Shown piece after piece: positions 1-7,113 of a stretch of 64,000 nt of DNA. Under the pieces are notes generated by a model. It did not search any database. It saw only the letters and a program-made list of their open reading frames with translations, and had not been told where the DNA came from. Position 1 is the stretch's first letter. Every line of letters starts with the position of its first letter. A program made the position numbers and the translations under genes. The stretch is from Flavobacterium sp. ZT3R18 (GTDB taxonomy: Bacteria; Bacteroidota; Bacteroidia; Flavobacteriales; Flavobacteriaceae), in NCBI RefSeq assembly GCF_007097385.1, contig NZ_VJZS01000017.1:1-64000 (forward strand). The letters are read 5' to 3'.

Positions 1-206
1 TAATTAAAAATGGAAATGAACATCGCTTTTATATTGAAGCTAATCCCCAGTTTAAATTGGTAAACATTTATGATGAAAATTCAAGAAAGGTAACGCTTGC
101 AACGGCATTGGGTAATAAAACAATGGAAACCGTAAAACAGATGCAAAAAAACAATGAGCATCAGAAAGAAAGCCAATCAAAACGTAATGGTATGCGCATA
201 AGTTGA
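1..206 (+). CDS. C-terminal end of a DUF3945-like mobile-element protein (partial)
   Basis: Reading frame 3 is open from the window edge to a TGA at 204-206 and encodes about 67 residues. The segment RFYIEANPQFKLVNIYD resembles the DUF3945 motif in large proteins of Bacteroidetes conjugative and integrative elements, whose biochemical role is not established. The tail is rich in Lys, Gln and Asn. The start lies outside the window. It is followed directly by small mobile-element genes and an integrase, which fits the end of an integrative element. Family call is from motif memory only. Confidence 0.5.
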   Translation, partial: IKNGNEHRFYIEANPQFKLVNIYDENSRKVTLATALGNKTMETVKQMQKNNEHQKESQSKRNGMRIS

Positions 207-220
207 TACACTTAGAAATA

Positions 221-538
221 ATGGAAACACTAAAACCTTTATCCGATTTCTTTAAGGCGGTTGAGAAAGATTATCGTATCAGTATTACTCATATTGGGAT
301 ATACGCTGCGTTGCTACAATTTAGAGCGGATAGTGGTTTTGTTAATCCTATTCAAGCATACAGGTATGAAATTATGAAAATAGCCAAGATTACGGGGCCT
401 GTAACATACCATAAATGCATGCGTGAACTAAACGAGTACGGCTATATTAGTTATTTGCCAAAACGTAATAGAAATCAGAGGAGTGTAATTTATTTCCCCT
501 ATTATCTATCTGATTTAGAAGTTAAATTTTCAAAATAG
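221..538 (+). CDS. Small winged-helix-like mobile-element protein
   Basis: About 105 residues from ATG 221. A TTG at 203 would extend it but overlaps the preceding stop, so ATG is preferred. The segment NPIQAYRYEIMKIAKITGPVTYHKCMRELNEYGYISYLP (given here as its two halves: a helix ending near KIAKITG and a helix-plus-wing near YHKCMRELNEYGYI) reads like a winged helix-turn-helix, so DNA binding is plausible. Such short proteins are common beside RteC and excisionase genes in Bacteroidetes transposons. Specific function is not known to me. Confidence 0.55.
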   Translation: METLKPLSDFFKAVEKDYRISITHIGIYAALLQFRADSGFVNPIQAYRYEIMKIAKITGPVTYHKCMRELNEYGYISYLPKRNRNQRSVIYFPYYLSDLEVKFSK

Positions 539-545
539 TAGCGTT

Positions 546-977
546 ATGAAAAAGTTTACATTGGAGGAGCTTCCTGATGCCGTAACAATGTTGCATGAGA
601 AAATGGAATGTATTGAGATGCTATTAAAAGAAAAGGGTTATAGATATAAAGATAGGTCTCAAAATTATTTATTAAAGGAGAAATGTAGCTCACACTACAA
701 TAAAAACGATTTAGCACAACTCTTCTATATTCTCATGGATGAGAAAATTTTATTTTTTGATGATAAATGTGAAAAGTATAATAGAAGTAAAATGCAGCAG
801 TTTATTGAAGGAAACTTTACTTATACTGGAGATGCGGGATTGCAAGTTAGTATAGATACAATAAGCAAGCAATTTTCTGAATCCAAGGGATTTACCTATG
901 GAGAAAAACAGCTGAAATTTCTAGATAAAATTATTTGGCTATTTCAAAAGCGAAGAGAAAAATTAGCAGGCAGGTAG
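546..977 (+). CDS. RteC-like protein of an integrative element
   Basis: 143 residues, starting 8 nt after the previous gene. The stretch LFYILMDEKILFFDD, followed by QFIEGNFTYTGDAG and a conserved ISKQFSE segment, matches what I know of the C-terminal part of RteC-family proteins. RteC controls excision and transfer of CTnDOT-type conjugative transposons. The usual N-terminal half is absent; instead there is a short helical segment (residues 1-35, coiled-coil-like). It could be a compact regulator of excision or a remnant. Placement between a small HTH gene and an excisionase supports a mobile-element role. Confidence 0.55.
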   Translation: MKKFTLEELPDAVTMLHEKMECIEMLLKEKGYRYKDRSQNYLLKEKCSSHYNKNDLAQLFYILMDEKILFFDDKCEKYNRSKMQQFIEGNFTYTGDAGLQVSIDTISKQFSESKGFTYGEKQLKFLDKIIWLFQKRREKLAGR

Positions 978-1046
978 TGTTTTTGTTTATGAGATTCCAA
1001 AATGAATTACTCTCCAGTCTTAATTTGTATTAAAAATCACAAAATC

Positions 1047-1337
1047 ATGTCTAAAGAAGGTAAAGAAAATAAATTCTCGTATATCTCGGCAATTAAACAA
1101 TTACTCGACCCCTTACATACCCGATTAGAAAAAATAGATTCTAAAATCAGAGGTCAGGATGTAAAACAGGCGCTGCGATATTATAGGAATGAGGATTTAA
1201 AGAGAATTTTCGGCTTATCGAATAATACTATCATAAAATATCGTCAAACAGGTATACTGCCTTACACAAAACTTGGCGATATATATATGTATGAGGTATC
1301 CAAAATAGAAAAGATACTAAAAGAAAATGGGCAATGA
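1047..1337 (+). CDS. Helix-turn-helix DNA-binding protein, excisionase type
   Basis: About 96 residues from ATG 1047; an ATG at 1002 would add 15 residues that look less protein-like. The N-terminal half is a helical segment (KQLLDPLHTRLEKIDSKI) and the C-terminal half (EDLKRIFGLSNNTIIKYRQ then GILPYTKLGDIYMYEVSKIEKIL) is a MerR/HTH_17-type fold: helix, turn, recognition helix and a wing. Proteins of this type act as recombination directionality factors or small regulators in Bacteroidetes integrative elements. It lies convergent to the integrase with a shared terminator between them. Confidence 0.7.
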   Translation: MSKEGKENKFSYISAIKQLLDPLHTRLEKIDSKIRGQDVKQALRYYRNEDLKRIFGLSNNTIIKYRQTGILPYTKLGDIYMYEVSKIEKILKENGQ

Positions 1338-1406
1338 ACTTTAAAAATAGATACTAGATTGAAATTTTTATTAAAACCACTTTATAAGATAGTACCAATT
1401 TATAAA

Positions 1407-1439
1407 CACAAAAGGATTCCAAATCGGAATCCTTTTGTG
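1407..1439. terminator. Bidirectional terminator hairpin
   Basis: A perfect 14-bp stem (CACAAAAGGATTCC paired with GGAATCCTTTTGTG, 5-nt loop) sits between the convergent excisionase-type gene and the integrase. The A-rich and T-rich flanks of the stem let it act in both directions. Confidence 0.85.
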
Positions 1440-1493
1440 CTTATAATACGATTCTTTAAGTTGAATTTGAAATTTGATATGAGCAGCTATAGA

Positions 1494-2714
1494 TCAACTA
1501 TATTTTTGCTTTAATTTTGACATGTCTTCCATTACATTTACATCTAAGACTTTAGCGTAATGTTGTGTTTGCTTAATATTTGTATGGCCCATCATTGACG
1601 AAACATGTTCTATTCTGACTCCGTTGCCTAAAGTTATTGTAGTAGCAAATGTATGTCTGGCCACATACCAAGTAAGGTTTTTTTCTATTCCACACAAATC
1701 TCCAATTTCCTTAAGATAGGCGTTCATTTTTTGATTGGATATCTGAGGGATCAATCCAATCTGTAGATTTTTATATTTGTTGATTATCTTAAGAGTGGGA
1801 GGGAGTATAGGAACGTTTGCTCTTATGTCTGTTTTTGCCCTGTTAGTCATTATCCAGAAATTCTCATTGTTATCTTGGAATATATTATTTGAGGTAAGGT
1901 TCGAGGCATCTACAGGAGCATAACCGGTGTAACAACTAAAGAGAAATATATCTTTCACTCTCTCTAGTCGTTCAACAGAAAATTTCTTATTTTCAATAAG
2001 ATTTAATTCCAGTTGGGTGAGAAATACAGCATCTTTAATATTCAGCTTACCATCGTAAAGATCAAACGGGTTCTTATCTATTACTCCCATTTTGATACTG
2101 TGATTACAGGATGTTTTATACATTCTCATGTACTTTACCATCGAGTTGTTTTTAATGCCAATCCTGCCTTTAAAATCGCTTTCATACTTAAGGAATGATT
2201 CGAGATTATAAATAAAGGCACTGCTAATCTCACTTGATGGAAGGTCGTTGATACCATATTGTTTTTTTATAAAAGTCATAAGTAATTCTTTGGAACGTTC
2301 ATATTTTTGGAGTGAAGCCTTTGAGCGTTCATCTGCATCAACCTTTCTTTGAAAGTATTTGTTATGTTTTTCTAAAATTTCTAATATGCTTACATCTTTA
2401 GTTTTTAATTTAGTTTTGCCATTAAATTCATTTTTTAGCAGGATCAATGAAATATCTGAATCTATTCTGACTAGTTCATTAAATTTTTTTTCAATGTTCA
2501 GTTGAAATACATCCAATCCATTTTTTATTACTTTTTCCTTTTCAAGTTTAAGCACATTTCTTAGGTTTTTGGTAAACTGCCACCTTTCTTTTAAGATGGA
2601 TTTCCCCGTTGCCATGGTGATAGATTTCTGATTGTACGAGATACGGGCAAAAATTGGAGATTCTCCCTTTTTGTTGGCTTTTCCAGCTTTGAGATAAAAA
2701 ATTACTTTTAACAT
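1494..2714 (-). CDS. Tyrosine-type site-specific integrase
   Basis: 406 residues, the usual length for Bacteroidetes phage-like/CTn integrases. The order is an N-terminal arm-binding domain (residues 1-90), a SAM-like core-binding domain (about 100-200), and the catalytic domain (about 220-400). Visible catalytic features are the lysine in NRAKTDI, ARHTFATT carrying the second Arg, GHTNIKQTQHY with a His, and the nucleophilic Tyr. The first active-site Arg is missing (TGYAPVDASNL), a departure known in IntDOT-type enzymes, and the box II His is Tyr (WYVAR). It sits next to the 3' end of tRNA-Ser with repeats between them, the expected layout for an element integrated into a tRNA gene. Confidence 0.9.
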   Translation of the reverse strand: MLKVIFYLKAGKANKKGESPIFARISYNQKSITMATGKSILKERWQFTKNLRNVLKLEKEKVIKNGLDVFQLNIEKKFNELVRIDSDISLILLKNEFNGKTKLKTKDVSILEILEKHNKYFQRKVDADERSKASLQKYERSKELLMTFIKKQYGINDLPSSEISSAFIYNLESFLKYESDFKGRIGIKNNSMVKYMRMYKTSCNHSIKMGVIDKNPFDLYDGKLNIKDAVFLTQLELNLIENKKFSVERLERVKDIFLFSCYTGYAPVDASNLTSNNIFQDNNENFWIMTNRAKTDIRANVPILPPTLKIINKYKNLQIGLIPQISNQKMNAYLKEIGDLCGIEKNLTWYVARHTFATTITLGNGVRIEHVSSMMGHTNIKQTQHYAKVLDVNVMEDMSKLKQKYS

Positions 2715-2780
2715 AACTTCCTGTTTTTAAATTAATATTCAAATTGATTTAAAAACTTTGAAAGTGTCTAGTGTTGGCGG

Positions 2781-2866
2781 GGAATTCCCAGGGAATTCTT
2801 CCGATTTAGTGACCCTATTTTCTCTTAAAAAGCAGAAAAAATAATAGGGTCACTAATAGGGTCACC
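2781..2866. repeat. Repeat cluster between integrase and tRNA (possible att/arm-binding sites)
   Basis: Three copies of AATAGGGTCAC occur here: one inverted (2809-2819) and two in tandem (2844-2854 approximately and 2855-2865). Just upstream, GGAATTCCCAGGGAATTC holds two direct copies of GGAATTC. Short direct and inverted repeats beside an integrase gene are typical of integrase or excisionase binding sites, but that role is inferred. Confidence 0.5.
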
Positions 2867-2911
2867 GTTCTTTGATAGTATATGTGTTTTTTGACACATT
2901 ATAAAAAACGA

Positions 2912-2945
2912 AAAAGCCTTTAAATACTACTATTTAAAGGCTTTT
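2912..2945 (-). terminator. Terminator downstream of tRNA-Ser
   Basis: A perfect 15-bp stem (AAAAGCCTTTAAATA with TATTTAAAGGCTTTT) and a 4-nt loop lie 30 nt past the tRNA 3' end. On the minus strand the stem ends in T residues followed by CGTTTTTT. Confidence 0.8.
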
Positions 2946-2975
2946 GACTTTAGAAGTTTCTTTTGAAACTTCAAC

Positions 2976-3063
2976 TGGCGGAGAAAGAGGGATTCGAACC
3001 CCCGGACCTGTTACAGTCAACAGTTTTCAAGACTGCCGCATTCGACCGCTCTGCCATTTCTCC
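2976..3063 (-). tRNA. tRNA-Ser (anticodon TGA)
   Basis: On the minus strand the gene starts GGAGAAATGGCAGAGCGG, has the anticodon loop CTTGAAA with anticodon TGA, a long variable arm as in class II tRNAs, the T-loop GGTTCGAATCC, and closes with TTTCTCC-G. The CCA end is encoded (2976-2978), giving 88 nt in all. The acceptor stem GGAGAAA/TTTCTCC pairs perfectly. The 3' end faces the integrase gene, so this is the likely integration target of the neighbouring element. Confidence 0.95.
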
Positions 3064-3095
3064 AGTATGTCGCTCTCATTACCTGATTGCGAGTG

Positions 3096-3103
3096 CAAAT
3101 ATA
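3096..3103 (-). promoter_or_regulatory. -7 element TATATTTG for tRNA-Ser
   Basis: On the minus strand TATATTTG matches the Bacteroidetes -7 box TAnnTTTG and lies 32 nt upstream of the tRNA. A clear TTG -33 box is not present at the right distance. Confidence 0.55.
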
Positions 3104-3317
3104 GGGAGCTTTTTCGTTTTAAAAAAAACTATTTTAGGAAAATTTCATCTATTTTTTAAGAAAATTTTTAATCGTTTCATTTGCTTCGCTTTAGAGAAGG
3201 AATAGTTACGAAAAAAAGTTTGCAATGATTGGGTAATTGACGGTTGTAATGGAGCAATTAGTGAAAAGCCATTAGCCTTTGGTAAAAGTGACTGGTGAAA
3301 AGTGATTACTAATTAGC

Positions 3318-3352
3318 TTTTTTTAGGACTATATGTCCCGTCCTAAAAAAAA
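3318..3352. terminator. Inverted repeat, probable terminator of the ribBA-like operon
   Basis: TTTTTTTAGGAC and GTCCTAAAAAAAA form a 12-bp stem with a 10-nt loop, about 170 nt beyond the stop of the ribBA-like gene. The T and A runs would support termination on either strand. Confidence 0.55.
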
Positions 3353-3354
3353 CT

Positions 3355-3432
3355 GACACAAATTCCACAGATTAGCACAGATTTTCAATATAACAGAGCA
3401 TTCAATTTGTGGAAATTTGTGGAATCTGTGTC
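3355..3432. repeat. Imperfect inverted repeat in the ribBA-tRNA gap
   Basis: GACACAAATTCCACAGATT (from 3355) pairs imperfectly with the segment ending AATCTGTGTC at 3432. Similar palindromes containing CACAAATTCCACA are common between flavobacterial genes. The rest of 3104-3521 holds no credible gene. Confidence 0.5.
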
Positions 3433-3521
3433 AAAAAAACATCCTTTAGGTATCAATACGGACAATCATATTGTTTTTTAATGCGTTTGACCGGGCTAAT
3501 CACGAGTCACTTTTTACTAAT

Positions 3522-4655
3522 TTAATACTTTACGTATTCTTTTATTTCTAAACCGTATCCTATCATTCCAACACGTTTGGTTTGTTCTGCATTTGATAAT
3601 AGACGAATTTTAGAGATATCAAGGTCGTGCAAAATTTGGGCACCAATTCCAAAATCTTTATTGTCCATCTTAATTTGTGGAGCTTTAAATTCACCTTTGG
3701 TCTGTAGCTCTTTTAATTCAACAATACGGTTTAGTAAATCAACCGATTGTAATTCTTGATTGATAAACAATACGGCACCTTTGCCTTCTTCGTTGATCAT
3801 TTGAAACATATCATCCAGCTTTTTGTGGGCATCGTTGGTCAATGTACCCAAAATGTCGTTATTAACCGATGTCGAGTTGATTCGGGTCAATACCACTTCG
3901 CCTAAATTCCAGGTTCCTTTAGTCAAGGCGATATGAATTTGTTTATTGGTAGTTTGTAGATACGCTCTTAGTCTAAAAGTGCCAAAACGGGTTTCAATAT
4001 CAAAATCCTCTTTCTTTACAATCAAGCTGTCGTGTTGCATTCTATAAGCAACAAGTGCTTCGATAGAAACCAATTTTAAGTCGAATTTCTTGGCCACTTT
4101 TACCAATTGTGGCAAGCGCGCCATGGTTCCGTCTTCGTTCATGATTTCGACAATCACACCAGCCGATTTGAATCCAGCCAATCTTGCAAAATCAATTGCA
4201 GCTTCGGTATGTCCTGTTCTTCTCAAAACACCACCTTGTTTGGCGATTAATGGGAAAATATGTCCAGGACGTGCCAAATCATGCGGCTTGGTATTAGAAT
4301 CTACCAACGAAAGGATAGTTTGGGCTCTATCTGCAGCCGAAATCCCGGTTGTTACACCATTACCTCTCAAATCTACCGAAACTGTAAAAGCAGTCTCCAT
4401 TGGGTCGGTATTATTGCTTACCATAACGTGTAATCCAAGCTCTTTACAACGACTTTCGGTCAAGGGAGCGCAAATTAATCCACGACCATGAGTAGCCATA
4501 AAGTTGATCATTTCTGGAGTCACTTTTTCGGCGGCAGCCAGAAAATCTCCTTCGTTTTCGCGATCTTCATCATCAACGACAATGATTACTTTGCCTTGAC
4601 GAATATCTTCAATGGCTTCTTCTATGGTATTGAGTTGTATTTTTGAGTTAGGCAT
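3522..4655 (-). CDS. ribB: 3,4-dihydroxy-2-butanone-4-phosphate synthase fused to a degenerate GTP cyclohydrolase II domain
   Basis: 377 residues. Residues 1-205 are a complete RibB domain for riboflavin synthesis from ribulose 5-phosphate: DDEDRENEGD at 28-37 (metal-binding acidic loop), MATHGRGLICAP near 53-64, and RRTGHTEAAIDFARLAG near 145. Residues 210-377 have the RibA (GTP cyclohydrolase II) outline, but the zinc-binding cysteines and catalytic residues are gone. The position of HSECLTGD reads NSTSVNND, and that of RCDCG reads TNDAH; the QEGRG loop is also lost. So the enzyme should make the four-carbon unit only, and a real RibA must be encoded elsewhere. It starts 1 nt past the stop of the LptF/G-like gene and is probably co-transcribed with it. 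Confidence 0.9.
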   Translation of the reverse strand: MPNSKIQLNTIEEAIEDIRQGKVIIVVDDEDRENEGDFLAAAEKVTPEMINFMATHGRGLICAPLTESRCKELGLHVMVSNNTDPMETAFTVSVDLRGNGVTTGISAADRAQTILSLVDSNTKPHDLARPGHIFPLIAKQGGVLRRTGHTEAAIDFARLAGFKSAGVIVEIMNEDGTMARLPQLVKVAKKFDLKLVSIEALVAYRMQHDSLIVKKEDFDIETRFGTFRLRAYLQTTNKQIHIALTKGTWNLGEVVLTRINSTSVNNDILGTLTNDAHKKLDDMFQMINEEGKGAVLFINQELQSVDLLNRIVELKELQTKGEFKAPQIKMDNKDFGIGAQILHDLDISKIRLLSNAEQTKRVGMIGYGLEIKEYVKY

Positions 4656-4656
4656 C

Positions 4657-6108
4657 TTATTCTTTATTTTGAGATGGAATTATTTTTTGAAAAATTTTTT
4701 GAAATACTTTTTGAATAGGAGATAAAATTACATCCATATTGATTAAACCAATATCGTTTGTTGCACGATAAGTCAATAATATGGCCAATGGAGTGAGTAT
4801 CATAGACGACATCCAGGACCCGAAAAAAGGAGGCATTCCGTCTTCTTGCGAAATTCTTTTTCCAAACGTATTTATAAAGTGAAAGGATATAAAGATCAAA
4901 ACGGCAAATACAATAGGAAGTCCTAATCCCCCTTTTCGAATAATGGCACCCAATGGAGCACCAATAAAAAACATTAAAAAGCAGGCATACACAATCACAA
5001 ACTTATCATATAGTGCCAATAGATGACCGTTGATGTTTTTCTTTTTACTATCAAGTTCTGTTTTTGTAGCGTCAATAGCATACATATTGCTTTCGATATT
5101 ACTACAGGTAATTTTTAATATTTCGGCTTTTTGTTTGTTGGTATATAAAGACAGTAAGTCTTTTGAAAAGGATTTTTTCTTTGGGTTCGTTTTGACTTTA
5201 TTATCAACCAAGGTGCCGAGTCTTGATGAACTGTTCTCTGAAAAAGAGACTATATCAGTATTCCTGTTTTTGGTCAAAGAATCCAAAGTGTAGCTTAAGT
5301 CATTTACATTAAGCATGGTATTTGTATTGGATACGGTTTCATCTTTGGTGTCAACCTTATTCAATGCCGATAAATCAATATTGATCCTGTATTTCTTAAA
5401 AGAGCTTTTGGCAAATGGTAATTTATCGCGATCTTCATACTTTTTGGGTACAATGTCTTGGTAATAATTACCGTCGTTCAATACCAACTGAAGGATGCTT
5501 GTTTTATTACTACTAATCAATTCTCCGTCTTTGGCTCTAATGACTGTTTTGCTGCCGTCCCCATTTTTAGATTTCTCATGAATGGTAATCCCTGTAAGAT
5601 GATTTCCGTTTTCTCCCGACTTTTTATTCACCTTAATAGTGTACAAACCTACATCGCTAAATTGTCCTTCGGTAATAGCGAGCGCAGGCTTGGCTTGGGC
5701 AATGTTTTTTCTAAAATTTATAAATTTAAATTCGGCGTAAGGGATAACGTTATTGGCAAATATGAACGCTACAATGCTTAATAGTGCGATAGAAATCGTT
5801 AAGGTTCTCATGGCTCTTTGCAACGAAATACCCGAAGATTTCATAGCCGCAAACTCATAATGTTCGGATAAATTTCCAAAAGACATTATCGAAGCCAATA
5901 AAATAGAAAGCGGGAGTACCAAAGGTATAATTCTTGGCATCGAAAAAGCCAAAAATTTAATGACCATTACAAAGTCTAAGTCTTTCCCTGCCAATTCAGC
6001 TATAAATAACCAAACGGTTTGCAGTATGAATACAAAAAATAGAATTACAAATACCGTAGCAAGTGTACCTAAGAATGTTTTTAATAAGTATTTATCTAGA
6101 ATTTTCAC
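4657..6108 (-). CDS. LptF/LptG-family permease (YjgP/YjgQ) for lipopolysaccharide export
   Basis: 483 residues with a GTG start. The N-terminus MKILDKYLLKTFLGTL and three membrane segments in the first 130 residues, then a periplasmic beta-jellyroll region (about 130-390) and three more membrane segments at the C-terminus, give the LptF/G layout. In the Lpt pathway these proteins work with the LptB ATPase to extract LPS from the inner membrane. The periplasmic part is longer than in E. coli and rich in Lys, Ser and Asn between about residues 265 and 330, as often in Bacteroidetes. It follows the LolA-like gene by 6 nt and precedes ribB by 1 nt, so an operon is likely. I cannot tell LptF from LptG. 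Confidence 0.85.
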   Translation of the reverse strand: MKILDKYLLKTFLGTLATVFVILFFVFILQTVWLFIAELAGKDLDFVMVIKFLAFSMPRIIPLVLPLSILLASIMSFGNLSEHYEFAAMKSSGISLQRAMRTLTISIALLSIVAFIFANNVIPYAEFKFINFRKNIAQAKPALAITEGQFSDVGLYTIKVNKKSGENGNHLTGITIHEKSKNGDGSKTVIRAKDGELISSNKTSILQLVLNDGNYYQDIVPKKYEDRDKLPFAKSSFKKYRINIDLSALNKVDTKDETVSNTNTMLNVNDLSYTLDSLTKNRNTDIVSFSENSSSRLGTLVDNKVKTNPKKKSFSKDLLSLYTNKQKAEILKITCSNIESNMYAIDATKTELDSKKKNINGHLLALYDKFVIVYACFLMFFIGAPLGAIIRKGGLGLPIVFAVLIFISFHFINTFGKRISQEDGMPPFFGSWMSSMILTPLAILLTYRATNDIGLINMDVILSPIQKVFQKIFQKIIPSQNKE

Positions 6109-6114
6109 TAATAA

Positions 6115-6777
6115 TTAGTCTAATTTATTGATGTAGTACTTTGGGTATTTACTTTGGGCAAAGGTAAATTGATTTTTTGGTAATGGCTGATTTGTTTTAA
6201 AAGAATTAACCGTTAATGTCGTTTTAGTCCCTTTTTTACCAATTTCAATCACATTGTAGATGTTTTTGGTTTTAGAATCAATTCCAACCAATATTTCCTT
6301 TCTTTGATCTTTGGCGTTTGTTGGAATGAGTTTAATGTATTGTATTTTCTTACCAGCTACATTTTGAACAATATCCATCGAAAATTTATAACCTGTATTA
6401 AAAAAGGTCAACATTTTTGAAGGCGTAATGGACGAATCGTCTTTTTCATTAAGGGTAGAAATCGTGATTTCTTCGTCTTCTGGAACAATAGTATAGGTTT
6501 TTTTACCGTCAAAAATCTTGGTAATTCCCATGAAATTCAGGGTATATTGGTTCCCTTTCATGATAACCGTTCCTTTGCTGTCTTGATTGATATTTTCTTT
6601 GGCATTGTTCAAAGAATATTTAAAATCAATTACAATGTTATTGTAACTCTTTACTTTGGCAGTTACCTGATCCAGCAATTGTTTTGCTTTTTTATCTTGG
6701 GCTTGCATAGAAAATCCAATAAAAAAGGCAAGTAAAATGCCTAAGAACGGTTTTATTGCTATTTTGTGTAGTGTCAT
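6115..6777 (-). CDS. LolA-like outer membrane lipoprotein carrier protein
   Basis: 220 residues with a signal peptide (hydrophobic segment IKPFLGILLAFFIGFSMQAQ, cleavage after about residue 26). The mature part (KAKQLLDQVTAKVKSYNNIVIDFKYSL, then DSKGTVIMKGNQYTLNFMG and FDGKKTYTIVPEDEEI) has the alternating strands of the LolA/LolB half-barrel, which carries lipoproteins through the periplasm. It lies upstream of the LptF/G-like gene and downstream of ftsK, an order seen in many flavobacteria. It could be a LolA paralogue for another lipid; the family call is firm. Confidence 0.85.
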   Translation of the reverse strand: MTLHKIAIKPFLGILLAFFIGFSMQAQDKKAKQLLDQVTAKVKSYNNIVIDFKYSLNNAKENINQDSKGTVIMKGNQYTLNFMGITKIFDGKKTYTIVPEDEEITISTLNEKDDSSITPSKMLTFFNTGYKFSMDIVQNVAGKKIQYIKLIPTNAKDQRKEILVGIDSKTKNIYNVIEIGKKGTKTTLTVNSFKTNQPLPKNQFTFAQSKYPKYYINKLD

Positions 6778-6839
6778 TATGATGTTTGTTTTGTTGTATT
6801 CTAATTACTGTTTTGTTATATGCCATTGAGAATTCGAAT

Positions 6840-6985
6840 CATTTTGGCGTGTCTCTATTTGGGACAGGGGCTTACATTCAGACCGTTTATTGGCCCCTTT
6901 CCCAAATAGAGCCGGGCTTCCCGATAATTATCGGGACGCGCTACAAGGTAGCTAGCTTCTATCCCTCACGCAGTCTCGTGTAAGC
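6840..6985. repeat. Dispersed intergenic repeat, copy 1
   Basis: The 336-bp gap between lolA and ftsK holds a palindromic block, with GTCTCTATTTGGGACAGGGG opposed by CCCAAATAGAG, and an inverted CCCGATAATTATCGGG. On the minus strand it contains GAGGGATAGAAGCTAGCTAC then CTTGTAGCGCG, which recurs at 10598-10640 as GAGGGATAGGAGCTGGCTAC then CTTGTAGCGCG. These GC-richer strings stand out from the AT-rich background and belong to a repeat family common in flavobacterial genomes. The short ORF across it is not considered real. Confidence 0.65.
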
Positions 6986-7054
6986 AAGATGTTTGGTGCA
7001 AAAATAAAGAACCATAAATCAAAAGAATCTAAAAAAAAAGCTAAAAAATCAAAA

Positions 7055-7072
7055 TCCTAAATTTTATTAGGA
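7055..7072 (-). terminator. Probable terminator after ftsK
   Basis: On the minus strand TCCTAA-TAAAAT-TTAGGA is followed by TTTTGATTTTTTAG, about 45 nt downstream of the ftsK stop. Confidence 0.5.
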
Positions 7073-7113
7073 CTGTGTTCTACAATCTATTTTCTCTATT
7101 CTATTTTCTAACC

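Noticed and set aside
2944..3205. Two overlapping plus-strand frames
   Set aside because: They run antisense through tRNA-Ser; the encoded GGERGIRTPG-type string is the known false ORF over tRNA genes.
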